Made by a program: the position numbers and the translations under genes. A DNA stretch of 61,882 bases from Acidobacteriaceae bacterium (GTDB taxonomy: Bacteria > Acidobacteriota > Terriglobia > Terriglobales > Acidobacteriaceae), in contig JASHPJ010000144.1 of NCBI GenBank assembly GCA_030038195.1, positions 1 through 61,882 of the forward strand. Direction: 5' to 3'. How positions within the stretch are numbered: the first letter of the stretch is position 1; the number at the start of each line of letters is the position of its first letter. Of the stretch, positions 28,391-36,745 are shown one piece after another. A model generated the notes under the pieces. The model saw nothing but the letters and a program-made list of their open reading frames with translations, was not told the DNA's origin and ran no database searches.

Positions 28391-28984
28391 TTACTGGTCG
28401 CTGCTCTTGTCGCTCTTTGAGAAGAGCGGAATGTGGAATGGCTCCTGGGCCGTGGACTGCTTCCTGTCTTTTTCCTTCGCTTTGCCGGCTGAGTCCGTCC
28501 GCAGCAGGGTCCGCTGCGAGTTCACGCACAGCCAGCCGCCGCGCACCCGCTCAAAGACGTGCGTAAACACGCCCTTGTCGTCCACCGTCTGCGCGTTCAG
28601 CCGGTGATGCAGCGTATAGGTTCCGTTCACCACCGCCACATCGCCCAGCATGCGTACCGTGATCACCTTCTGCGCCAAGTTGAGCGTCTTGTCGTCGCTA
28701 CTGATCGCCTGGGCCACCTGCTGGTTCCGGGTGGTCACGTCTCCACGCGCTGACACGTCCACCAGCAGCGGCGAAAGCACCAGCTCCAGCCCGTACTGGT
28801 CGTGCCGGTTCACGGCGTTGGACCAGGCGTCTTCAAGCTTCTGAAACTGGGCCACGGTAGTGGATTCGGTCGAGGTAACAGCGGGTGCAGCCGCCGTCGC
28901 GGTCGGAGCGGATCCCGCGGTTTGTGCCATGACGGTGCAGCAGGAGAAAAGTATCGCAGAAAAACAGGGAATAAGGCGCTTCAT
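28391..28984 (-). CDS. Secreted DUF4440/NTF2-like protein
   Basis: 197 residues from the ATG at 28984 (AGGACG upstream). Signal peptide MKRLIPCFSAILFSCCTVMAQ, then a Thr/Ala linker and an NTF2-like domain (FQKLEDAWSNAVNRHDQYGL, VRMLGDVAVVNGTYTLHH, GVFTHVFERVRGGWLCVNSQ). Such domains form small cone-shaped barrels with varied or no catalysis. The C-terminus is Lys/Ser-rich. The cellular role is not predictable. Confidence 0.8.
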   Translation of the reverse strand: MKRLIPCFSAILFSCCTVMAQTAGSAPTATAAAPAVTSTESTTVAQFQKLEDAWSNAVNRHDQYGLELVLSPLLVDVSARGDVTTRNQQVAQAISSDDKTLNLAQKVITVRMLGDVAVVNGTYTLHHRLNAQTVDDKGVFTHVFERVRGGWLCVNSQRTLLRTDSAGKAKEKDRKQSTAQEPFHIPLFSKSDKSSDQ

Positions 28985-29141
28985 AAACGTCCTGAACTCC
29001 AGCCCGCAGAGGCCGGTCCTTAAAAAATCATATCTCTTTTGACTCGCCAGCCCGCTCGCAGGGAGCGGGAATTCGCTGCATCCAGCCGCCAGCCCGGCCT
29101 CGGATGATAGCCTTGCATGTTGCCCCAGGAGCAGGGCCTCG

Positions 29142-30671
29142 ATGCACTCCAACCACAACCACCAGCCCAATCACACCAACCACCCCAATCACTTCGACCA
29201 GCCTCACCACAACGGCCACCCTTTTCATTTCAACTTGGTAGCCGCCGCGCGCACGATCATGATCGAGCGCGGCTTCCAGCCCGATTTCCCCGCCGCCGCA
29301 GCCGGAGAGCTGGCCGCCATCCAGGCCCGGACCGATCTGCCCTCCGGCCCGGACATCCACGATCTGCGCGCCCTGCCCTGGTCCTCCATCGACAACGACA
29401 CCTCGAAGGACCTCGACCAGATCGAATGGGCTGAGCCGCTTGCCGACGGCCGCATCCGCGTCCTGGTAGGCGTGGCCGACGTCGACTTTCGCGTCCACCA
29501 CGGCTCGGTCATCGACGCCCACGCGCAGTCCGAAACCACCTCGGTCTATACCGGCGTGAAAGTCTTCCCCATGCTGCCCGTGGAGCTTTCGGAGGGCGCT
29601 ACCTCGCTCAACGAGAACCAGGACCGCGCCGCCGTGGTGATCGAATTCGTCGTCGCATCCTGCGGAGCGGCAAGCGATGGCAAGGTTTACCGCGCGCTGG
29701 TGCGCAACCACGCGCAGCTCGCCTACCCCGGCGTGGGCGCGTGGCTCGAGGGCAAAGCATCCGCGCCGCCCAAGGTAGCCGCCAGTGCCGACCTGGCCGC
29801 GCAGCTCCACCTGCAGGACAAGGCTGCTCAGTGGCTGGTTTGCAACCGCTTTCAGCATGGTGCGCTCGATCTCGAAACCATCGAAACCCGCCCCGTGATG
29901 CTCGAAGATGAGGCGGTTGAGATTACGCGTCTCGAAAAAAACCGCGCCACCTCGCTCATTGAGGAGTTCATGGTGGCTGCCAACGGTGTCATCGCGCGCA
30001 CTTTTCAGGACGCCGGCGTCGCCTCCATCCGCCGCATCGTGCGCACGCCCAAGCGATGGAGCCGCATCGTCGAGCTGGCCGCCGGCCTGGGCGCAACCCT
30101 GCCCGCCGACCCCGACTCGAAGGCGCTGAACGATTTCCTGCTCGCGCAGCACCGCAAAGATCCCGACCACTTTCCCGATCTATCTCTGGCCGTCGTCAAG
30201 CTCATGGGCCCCGGCGAGTACGTGCTGGTCAAGCCCAACAACCCTTCGCCCGGCCACTTCGGCCTGGCCGTGCAGGACTACACCCACTCCACCGCCCCCA
30301 ACCGCCGCTTTCCGGACGTCGTCACCCAGCGGCTGCTCAAGGCCTGGCTCGCGCACGGGCCGCAGCCCTACTCCGAATCCCAGCTCGACGCCATCGCCAC
30401 CCGCTGCACTGAGATGGAAGACGCCGCCCGCCACGTGGAGCGCGACATGCAGAAGCGCATCGCCGCCGTCGTTCTTCACCCGCACATCGGCCAGAGCTAC
30501 CCGGCCATCGTTACCGGCGTCAACCAGTACGGCATCTTCATCCGCACCCTCGCCCCGCCCGTGGAAGGCATGGTCGTCCAGGGCGGCAAAGGCCTCGACG
30601 TGGGCGACAAAGTCACCGTCCGTCTGGTCCACACGGATCCCGAGCGCGGCCATATCGACTTCTCTGTGTAA
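29142..30671 (+). CDS. RNB-domain ribonuclease (RNase II/R family) with His/Asn-rich N-terminus
   Basis: 509 residues. The catalytic RNB domain begins at IDNDTSKDLDQIEW, where the metal-binding aspartates are expected, and continues to QDYTHSTAPNRRFPDVVTQR, the usual RNA-binding end of the active site. A C-terminal S1-like domain follows (YPAIVTGVNQYGIFI). No cold-shock domains precede it, so it is the short DR0020-like type; its DLDQ replaces the DxDD of E. coli RNase II. The first 30 residues contain ten His and many Asn, a possible metal-binding tail. Expected role: 3'-5' RNA decay in the cytoplasm. Confidence 0.9.
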   Translation: MHSNHNHQPNHTNHPNHFDQPHHNGHPFHFNLVAAARTIMIERGFQPDFPAAAAGELAAIQARTDLPSGPDIHDLRALPWSSIDNDTSKDLDQIEWAEPLADGRIRVLVGVADVDFRVHHGSVIDAHAQSETTSVYTGVKVFPMLPVELSEGATSLNENQDRAAVVIEFVVASCGAASDGKVYRALVRNHAQLAYPGVGAWLEGKASAPPKVAASADLAAQLHLQDKAAQWLVCNRFQHGALDLETIETRPVMLEDEAVEITRLEKNRATSLIEEFMVAANGVIARTFQDAGVASIRRIVRTPKRWSRIVELAAGLGATLPADPDSKALNDFLLAQHRKDPDHFPDLSLAVVKLMGPGEYVLVKPNNPSPGHFGLAVQDYTHSTAPNRRFPDVVTQRLLKAWLAHGPQPYSESQLDAIATRCTEMEDAARHVERDMQKRIAAVVLHPHIGQSYPAIVTGVNQYGIFIRTLAPPVEGMVVQGGKGLDVGDKVTVRLVHTDPERGHIDFSV

Positions 30672-30905
30672 CTGGATTTCTTATCAACATCTTATGCCAG
30701 GCCCGGCACAGCCTGGACGCGCCCGCCTGCGCTCTTCAGCCTTCCATCGCTCACCCGGCGTCTAACATAGAAACAGGCGCTCGCATTGAACGATGCCGAC
30801 ATTCCGGAGAAGCCCCGCAATCGCGAGGTTGATCCGGCCCGGCAGCTCCAGCCGTCACTCCTCTGGCTCGAACGGCGTCGCGGAACCTGCCTATTGCAAA
30901 AGCTG

Positions 30906-31724
30906 GTGAATCGAGTGGTTTCTGTTTTCAGGCCAATTGCCATGACGCTATCCTGCGCAATCGTTTCTGTGTTTCTGCCCCCGGTTGCGCGCGCACAAAC
31001 TCCTGACGCTCCCGTTGAGCTTGCCTCGGTCAGTCTGCCCGACGCGCCGGCGCCGCAGTCCGGTTCCAGTTCCGCTTCGCAGCCGAGCCAGGCAGACCGG
31101 AACCCGTCGAGCAAGACGCCGGACTCCTACGCCGGACAGCAGCCCAAGCGCATCCTCGGCCTGATGCCCAATTACCGCGCCGTCAGCGCCGGCACGATTC
31201 CGCCGCCGCCCACGCCGAAGCAGGCCTTCAAGATCGCCACCCAGAACAGCTTCGACTACTCCTCTTTCGTGTTCGTCGGCCTCACTTCGCTCCTTGCCGA
31301 GGGCAGCGACGCGCACAAGCAGCTTGGCAAGGGCGTGTCCGGCTTCGGGCGCTACTACTGGCGCGGCTTCGTGGACAAGACCGACGGGAATTATTGGGTC
31401 ATCTTCGCGCTGCCCACCGTCATGCACGAGGATGAACGCTACTACGCACGCGGCTCCGGCAAAATCTGGAAACGCGCTCTCTACTCCTCCACACGCGTGC
31501 TGATTACGCCGGACTACCACGGTCACAACACCATCAACGGCGCGGAGCTCCTCGGCCGCGGCATCGCGCAGGGCATCTCCACCACCTACTATCCCAGCTC
31601 CGACCGCACCGCCGGCGCACTGGCGGCAAAGTACGGCTACGCCATCCTGCGCGACGCTGCCACCAACACTTTCCGCGAATTCTGGCCCGATATCGCGGTT
31701 CACGTACTGCATCGCCATCCCTGA
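30906..31724 (+). CDS. Secreted protein of the uncharacterised acidobacterial family (paralogue B)
   Basis: 272 residues if the GTG at 30906 is used, which yields a clean signal peptide (FRPIAMTLSCAIVSVFLPPVARA); a TTG at 30786 and an ATG at 30942 are alternatives. It carries VSLPDAPAPQ after cleavage, then HEDERYYARG, a small-residue region (NTINGAELLGRGIAQG) with TTYYPSSDR, and TFREFWPDIAVHVLHRHP at the end. Sister of the genes at 13070 and 32033. Function unknown. Confidence 0.75.
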   Translation: MNRVVSVFRPIAMTLSCAIVSVFLPPVARAQTPDAPVELASVSLPDAPAPQSGSSSASQPSQADRNPSSKTPDSYAGQQPKRILGLMPNYRAVSAGTIPPPPTPKQAFKIATQNSFDYSSFVFVGLTSLLAEGSDAHKQLGKGVSGFGRYYWRGFVDKTDGNYWVIFALPTVMHEDERYYARGSGKIWKRALYSSTRVLITPDYHGHNTINGAELLGRGIAQGISTTYYPSSDRTAGALAAKYGYAILRDAATNTFREFWPDIAVHVLHRHP

Positions 31725-32032
31725 TCGTCTATGCAAGAAACAGGCGCGGATCGAAAAACGAGTGCCCCCTGCAACCGTGCCGCAAAACAGCTCCAAAGAC
31801 GAATCGGCATGGATGCAACCAGATCTCAAGACAAAGGTGCCTTACATGCTTCTGACTTTGGCCCGTGAACTGGAAAATTGCTGTAGCCAACGTCTGCGTC
31901 CGCCGCCGCCGGCCGGTTGCGTCATTTCCGCCCGGCTGCGCGTCTTAGTAAGCAGAATCTTCGCGCCGATCACGCCAGATTTTTCAGCGAATCCACCCGA
32001 TGCGTGCGCTGAGGCTGTACTGTGGTGATTAC
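31725..32032. other. Intergenic region, no gene seen
   Basis: Between two same-strand paralogues of the secreted family. Open frames here lack ribosome sites and recognisable sequence. No repeat or terminator stood out. Confidence 0.4.
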
Positions 32033-32896
32033 ATGCAATTGCGCAATTGCTATCTTCCCCTGATCGCCTCGGTGGCCCTGTGCTTCTCCATGCGTTGCGT
32101 CGCCTCGACCACGCCTGATTCGGCTCCTCCCACAGCCGCAGCCATTCCCGACGCACCCACGCCACAGACTTCCACAGGCAACGCGCAGGACAGCCAGCAG
32201 AGCGAGCACGAGAAAGCCGAACAGCAGATGAAGGCCCAGGAAAAGCAGCGCATGGCGGGCATCGTGCCGTCTTTCAACGTCTCTTACATCAGTAATGCGG
32301 CCACGCTCTCGCCGGGGCAGAAGATTCGCCTCGCTTTCCGCAGCCAGATTGACCCCTACACCTTCGGCATCGCCATGATCGTCTCCGGACTGGGCGAAGC
32401 CGAAGACGACAACCCCGGATTCGGCTGGGGACCTTCCGGTTACGTGGAGCGTGCCGGCGCGGCCTACCTGGACGCATTCGACGGCGCCATGATCGGCAAC
32501 GGCTTTCTGCCCGCGCTGTTGCACCAGGACCCGCGCTACTTCCGCCTCGGCCATGGCAGCTTTCACCACCGCTTCTTCTACGCCGTAGCCACCAGCGTCA
32601 TCTGCAAGCACGACCACACCGGCAAATGGGAACCCAACTATTCCAATGTAGGCGGCAATATCATCTCCGGCGCGATCTCCAACCTCTACTACCCCAACCA
32701 TGGCGGCTGGACGCACACCATCACCGATGGCATGACCGTCACCGCAGAGGGCACCTTTGGCGGAGTCCTGCAGGAGTTCTGGCCCGACATCTCGCGCAAG
32801 CTCTTCCACAAAGATCCCACCCATGGCCTCGACGCCAAGGCGCGCGCGGAAGATAAAGCCAGGCAGCAGGCCGCTTCCTCCGCCCGCCAGCAGTGA
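32033..32896 (+). CDS. Secreted protein of the uncharacterised acidobacterial family (paralogue C)
   Basis: 287 residues from the ATG at 32033 (GGTGA upstream). The signal peptide is CYLPLIASVALCFSMRCVAS and IPDAPTPQ follows. A charged, Gln/Glu-rich stretch (about residues 45-80) precedes the conserved core: ALLHQDPRYFRLG, NIISGAISNLYYPN and VLQEFWPDISRKLF. Compared with paralogue B the core motifs are in the same order and spacing. The C-terminal tail is Ala/Lys/Gln-rich. No enzymatic motif seen. Confidence 0.75.
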   Translation: MQLRNCYLPLIASVALCFSMRCVASTTPDSAPPTAAAIPDAPTPQTSTGNAQDSQQSEHEKAEQQMKAQEKQRMAGIVPSFNVSYISNAATLSPGQKIRLAFRSQIDPYTFGIAMIVSGLGEAEDDNPGFGWGPSGYVERAGAAYLDAFDGAMIGNGFLPALLHQDPRYFRLGHGSFHHRFFYAVATSVICKHDHTGKWEPNYSNVGGNIISGAISNLYYPNHGGWTHTITDGMTVTAEGTFGGVLQEFWPDISRKLFHKDPTHGLDAKARAEDKARQQAASSARQQ

Positions 32897-32935
32897 AAGC
32901 AGCTTCGGGCTTCCGCAGGACGGCGCATTTTTCCG

Positions 32936-33124
32936 TCAAGCCTCTGCAGCCGCGTTCTCAGCCGGGCAGCGGCGGCCCAGTTCCTCCAGCCGCGCTACCT
33001 TCATCCGCAGTTCTTCATTCTTTCTGAGCAGCTCGCCAATCAACTGCAGCAAGCCCTCCTGCCGCGCCTCCAGCAATTCCATCTCCTCCGGAGCCCGGCC
33101 AGCGTCTGTCAACATTGGCTCCAT
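32936..33124 (-). CDS. Small coiled-coil protein (62 aa)
   Basis: Start ATG at 33124 is set by GGAGGA eight bases upstream; upstream in-frame sequence is non-coding in character. The protein has a heptad-like helix (EEMELLEARQEGLLQLIGEL and LRKNEELRMKVARLEEL) and a short Ala-rich tail. It resembles small bZIP-like or septum-type coiled coils but no family is recognised. It lies downstream of the PadR/YqjI-like gene on the same strand, 184 bp away. Confidence 0.65.
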   Translation of the reverse strand: MEPMLTDAGRAPEEMELLEARQEGLLQLIGELLRKNEELRMKVARLEELGRRCPAENAAAEA

Positions 33125-33308
33125 CGTCGCGTTCCTCCGCTTCAGCGTTTTCGATCCTGCTCGTAACAGAATGCGAGAGGATGAGTGGCTTTTCCTTCCA
33201 GGGAAATTGCCCAGGCTGGTGATAAGGGCCTCGTTCTTGAAGGGTACGCCCCGCAAAATCATCGGGCCTGCAGGCTCTGCGGAAATGCTTCCTGTTTCGT
33301 CAACGCTT

Positions 33309-33890
33309 TTAAACCTCGTCGATCACCCGTGCTGCTGCGTCGATGGCCTCGGCAATCTTGCTCACCTGTTCCTGGTTCAGATCGCCGCGGCTCAGCCGCA
33401 TCTTCAGCGCGTATCTCAGGTTCATGATCGCCCGCTTCACCTGCGGCGACCGCCCCCGCCCGAAGGCCCGGCCGGCTTCCTCAATCCGGCCAAAGATAGC
33501 CTTCAGATGCGCTTTGTTGGCCTTCAGATACTCCTTACCCTGCTCGGTGGCCGCGTAGAGCTTGCGATTGCCCTCGGTGGAAACCACCGCCGCCAGGCCC
33601 TCCTCTTCCAGCAGCGTCAGCGTGGGATACACCACCCCTGGGCTGGGCGCATACGCCCCGGACAGCCGCTCCTCAATGGCCTTGATGATCTCGTAGCCAT
33701 AGCTCGGTTTCTCCGCAATATGCTGCAGAATCACCAGCCGCAGGTGCCCGCTGTCAAAAAAGCGTTCGCGCAGGCCGCCGCCAAATCCCCGCTCGAATCC
33801 CTCCCAGTGGCGTCCAAAGCCGCCATGCCGGTGCCGGCATCCGGGATGCCGCTCGAAATCCTCGCGCATCTCTCTCCAGTGTTCAAACAT
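33309..33890 (-). CDS. PadR family regulator, YqjI-like, with His/Gly-rich N-terminus
   Basis: 193 residues from the ATG at 33890 (GGAGA eight bases upstream). The N-terminus is rich in His and Gly (HPGCRHRHGGFGRHW), recalling YqjI of E. coli, whose His-rich tail binds nickel. The winged helix is LRLVILQHIAEKPSYGYEII with SPGVVYPTLTLLEEEGL, followed by helical dimerisation segments. A perfect 20-bp palindrome lies 25 bp upstream and is the probable autoregulatory operator. A metal or other ligand sensor role is inferred. Confidence 0.88.
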   Translation of the reverse strand: MFEHWREMREDFERHPGCRHRHGGFGRHWEGFERGFGGGLRERFFDSGHLRLVILQHIAEKPSYGYEIIKAIEERLSGAYAPSPGVVYPTLTLLEEEGLAAVVSTEGNRKLYAATEQGKEYLKANKAHLKAIFGRIEEAGRAFGRGRSPQVKRAIMNLRYALKMRLSRGDLNQEQVSKIAEAIDAAARVIDEV

Positions 33891-33914
33891 CGTCTTGTTC
33901 TCCGATCTATCAAA

Positions 33915-33934
33915 GATATATCTTAAGATATATC
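33915..33934. promoter_or_regulatory. 20-bp perfect palindrome, probable PadR operator
   Basis: GATATATCTTAAGATATATC is identical to its reverse complement and very AT-rich in a GC-rich genome. It lies between the PadR/YqjI-like gene and the divergent aminotransferase, next to the PadR start. PadR and YqjI proteins bind such ATATAT-type dyads in their own promoters. Confidence 0.75.
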
Positions 33935-34225
33935 GAAATACATCGGGAGTCAAGTCAGATCCCCGCCCGAATTCAAGGTCCCGGTTGGCTGGAACGGCGG
34001 CATCCACGCCGCCTTTCCGCCCGACACGCTATAATCGCTTCAGTGCAAAGTTCACTCCATCCCGCACTTCCTATCGCAGCCGCAGCCCGCGCTGCCGCGG
34101 CGGCTTCGGCCGCCTGAATCCAGTTCCGCCTCATTCCTGCATTGCACAAGCTGTTTCCGGTTCAGGGTCCTCGCGCCCCAAACCTTTCGTTGCCGCATTG
34201 GCAACGCCATTACACTGGAGTCATC

Positions 34226-35413
34226 ATGAACGAGTTTTCGCGCATTCAACGCCTGCCCCCTTACGTCTTCAACATCACAGGCGAGATGAAGGTCTCCGCG
34301 CGCCGCCACGGGGAAGACATCATCGACTTCGGCATGGGCAATCCCGACGGCGCCACGCCCAAGCATATCGTCGACAAGATGATCGAGGCAGCACTCAAGC
34401 CCGTCACCCATCGCTACTCGGTTTCGAAAGGCCTGCCGCGCCTGCGCAAGTCCATCTGCTCGTGGTACAAGACCCGCTACAACGTCGATCTCGATCCCGA
34501 GTCCGAGGCCATCGTCACCATCGGCTCCAAGGAGGGCATCGCCCATCTCTGCCTGGCCATTCTCGACTCGCACGACACGGTCGTCGTCCCCAACCCCAGC
34601 TATCCTATTCATATTTACGGCCCGGTCATCGCCGGCGCGCACGTGGTCAGCGTGCCCGTCCACAACCAGGAAGATTTCCTGGCCGAGCTCGAGCAGCTCA
34701 TCCCACGCATGACCCCGCGGCCCAAGGCGCTCATCGTCAACTTCCCTTCGAATCCCACCACCGAGTGTGTCGAGCTGCCGTTTCTCGCCCGCCTCGTCGA
34801 GATGGCCCGCGAGTACGGCTTCCATCTCATCCACGACCTCGCCTACGCCGACATCGCCTTCGACGGCTACAAGCCGCCCAGCGTCCTTGAGGTCCCCGGC
34901 GCCAAAGACGTCGCCGTCGAGTTCTTCACCCTGTCCAAGAGCTACAACATGCCCGGCTGGCGCGTCGGCTTCATGGTGGGCAACTCCCACCTGGTGGGCG
35001 CGCTCGCCCGGCTCAAGAGTTACTTTGATTACGGCACCTTCACGCCCATCCAGGTCGCCGCCATCCATGCCCTCGAAGGTCCGCAGGAGTGCGTCAGCCA
35101 GATCTGCGCAACCTATTGCAAGCGCCGCGACGTTTTGATCGAGGGCCTCAACCGCGCCGGTTGGCAGGTGCCCAGTCCCAGGGCCACCATGTTCGTCTGG
35201 GCCCGCATCCCCGAGCCCTACCGCGATCTCAAGTCTCTCGAGTTCTCGAAGCTGCTGCTCACCGAGGCCAAGGTCGCCGTCTCCCCCGGCATCGGCTTCG
35301 GCGACTACGGCGACGGCCACGTACGATTCGCCCTGATCGAGAACGAAGAGCGCACAAGACAGGCCATCCGCGGCATTAAGCAGATGCTGGCCAAAGGCGT
35401 GGTGCATGCGTAG
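34226..35413 (+). CDS. alaC: Aminotransferase, AlaC-like (alanine transaminase type)
   Basis: 395 residues from the ATG at 34226 (GGAG five bases upstream). PLP-dependent class I/II aminotransferase: [49 protein letters not shown], and the cofactor lysine in [16 protein letters not shown]. The [14 protein letters not shown]-terminus and LAYADI motif fit AlaC and related glutamate-pyruvate transaminases. It would interconvert pyruvate/glutamate and alanine/2-oxoglutarate. A DapL-like role is less likely. Symbol is a best guess by similarity. Confidence 0.85.
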   Translation: MNEFSRIQRLPPYVFNITGEMKVSARRHGEDIIDFGMGNPDGATPKHIVDKMIEAALKPVTHRYSVSKGLPRLRKSICSWYKTRYNVDLDPESEAIVTIGSKEGIAHLCLAILDSHDTVVVPNPSYPIHIYGPVIAGAHVVSVPVHNQEDFLAELEQLIPRMTPRPKALIVNFPSNPTTECVELPFLARLVEMAREYGFHLIHDLAYADIAFDGYKPPSVLEVPGAKDVAVEFFTLSKSYNMPGWRVGFMVGNSHLVGALARLKSYFDYGTFTPIQVAAIHALEGPQECVSQICATYCKRRDVLIEGLNRAGWQVPSPRATMFVWARIPEPYRDLKSLEFSKLLLTEAKVAVSPGIGFGDYGDGHVRFALIENEERTRQAIRGIKQMLAKGVVHA

Positions 35414-36076
35414 TGATTGATCCGGCCCTGGCGGGTGGCCCAGGTCTTGAAGATGCAAACTGGGTCACAAGACAAGGGTGCCCCAGGTCTCGTCCGCCGC
35501 GGCGGAAGACCTGGGAAAGCACGCCGCCAACCCCATCACAATTAGGTTTTCTCGGTCCTTCATCGCCCGTTCTACCACAACCGCGGGTGCCCCACCCTTG
35601 ACGCAGCTGCATCGCGTCAAGGGTGGGAGGGCAACATCTTAATCCGGCCGTCCTATGGCGTAGTAACGGAAACTCAACTGGAAGCGGACAGGTGATTGTG
35701 GAAGAACGAACCGCTAAAAGACAAGGTACGTCATCCGCCGCCGCATATAAGTCGTGCCCACGAGCAGTCAGTGATCCCCGGAGGGAAAGCCTTGCGGAAA
35801 GTAACTCCGTTTCGGCGCAAAATAGGATCGAGGGAGAGCGGCGCAAGACCACCCCGCAAAGCGGCAAACAACCCGCGGCTGTGAAACTGTGAAGTTTCCC
35901 CGTCTCTTTGATTTCAAGTGCTTACGGCCGGAACCCTCACGGTTTCCCAGTTTCTGTGCAACCGTGGAGCCCAGCCCGGCAAAATATAAATTACCTTCGG
36001 GCTGTCACTCTTTGCCCCATCCACGTCACTATTCCTCAAAGCAACACGCAGCAACGCGCACCCAGGAGGCACCGCT
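35414..36076. other. Intergenic region with dispersed repeats
   Basis: About 660 bases. 35475-35522 (GGGTGCCCCAGG ... GACCTGGGAAAGC) is a copy of a repeat also at 52701-52758. 35584-35632 holds another palindromic repeat (GGGTGCCCCACCCTTGACGC ... GCGTCAAGGGTGGG). The part 35690-35890 is AT-richer and has open frames on two registers, but no start or family supports them; an unrecognised small RNA is possible. An AT-rich AAAATATAAATTA at 35980-35992 may be the promoter of the acyl-carrier gene. Confidence 0.45.
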
Positions 36077-36496
36077 ATGCAAGCCATGGGCTCCGGGTCA
36101 CTCGCAACCGCCAGGCTCTTCCATCGCCGCAGATTCCTCGTCCGCACCTCGGCGCTGGCTGCTGCCGGTCTGCTCGCTCACCCGCTTCGTCTGCCCGCGC
36201 TGCAGCAATCGGATGCCGCAAAGCCACCGCAGCCACCGCTCACCGTCGACGAGAAGATCACCAAGATCCTCGTCGAGCATCTCGGCGTCGAGGAGAAGAA
36301 GGTTGTTCCTGCCGCGCGCCTCAAAGAAGACCTTGGTGCAGACTCGCTCGACGTGGTGGAGATCGTCATGGCCATGGAAGAAGCCTTCGATCTGGAGATA
36401 TCGGACGAGCTATGCGACGCATGGAAGACGGTAGCTGACATCAGGCACACCATTCACGCTGAGCTGGAAAAGGAAAAGGCCGCCACTCCCAACTGA
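36077..36496 (+). CDS. Acyl carrier protein-like protein with Tat-like signal peptide
   Basis: 139 residues; the ATG at 36077 is set by AGGAGG seven bases upstream. Residues 17-45 form a twin-arginine-type signal: RRRFLVRTSALAAAGLLAHP and a Pro/Ala linker. From about 56 it is a full acyl carrier protein: VDEKITKILVEHLGVEEKKV, then GADSLDVVEIVMAMEEAF with the phosphopantetheine serine Ser90 in DSLD. Cytoplasmic ACPs are about 78 residues and never have such an N-terminus. Either a folded, loaded ACP is exported by Tat, or the N-terminus is a membrane anchor. No fatty-acid or polyketide genes are adjacent. Confidence 0.85.
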   Translation: MQAMGSGSLATARLFHRRRFLVRTSALAAAGLLAHPLRLPALQQSDAAKPPQPPLTVDEKITKILVEHLGVEEKKVVPAARLKEDLGADSLDVVEIVMAMEEAFDLEISDELCDAWKTVADIRHTIHAELEKEKAATPN

Positions 36497-36745
36497 ATCG
36501 GATTTTGACCCGCGTTCGGTGCACATTTTCAGATGATTGCCACAGGTTTTACACGCGCAAAATCACTGTTTCTGGTGCATCGGCTCACTCCCGGTAATAA
36601 GTTGCACCAACCCTGGTGATATCCACAAATAAATCTGATTTTTGCACTTGCATGCACAGATTCGCCGGGCGTACTGTCTCTTTCAACTGATGACCGCGTA
36701 GGTAATCGGGAACGGATCGACGGCTGAGTGAGAGAGGCTGGCGGA
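36497..36745. other. Leader between the acyl-carrier gene and the hairpin array
   Basis: About 250 bases, AT-richer than the array, with no coding frame. If the array is a separate RNA its promoter should lie here; TTGCAT (near 36648) with TACTGT about 18 bases later is a weak candidate only. Confidence 0.35.

Noticed and set aside
35623..35892. Overlapping small frames in the intergenic region before the acyl-carrier gene
   Set aside because: Two frames are equally open, neither has a convincing ribosome site or family; possible RNA but not supported.
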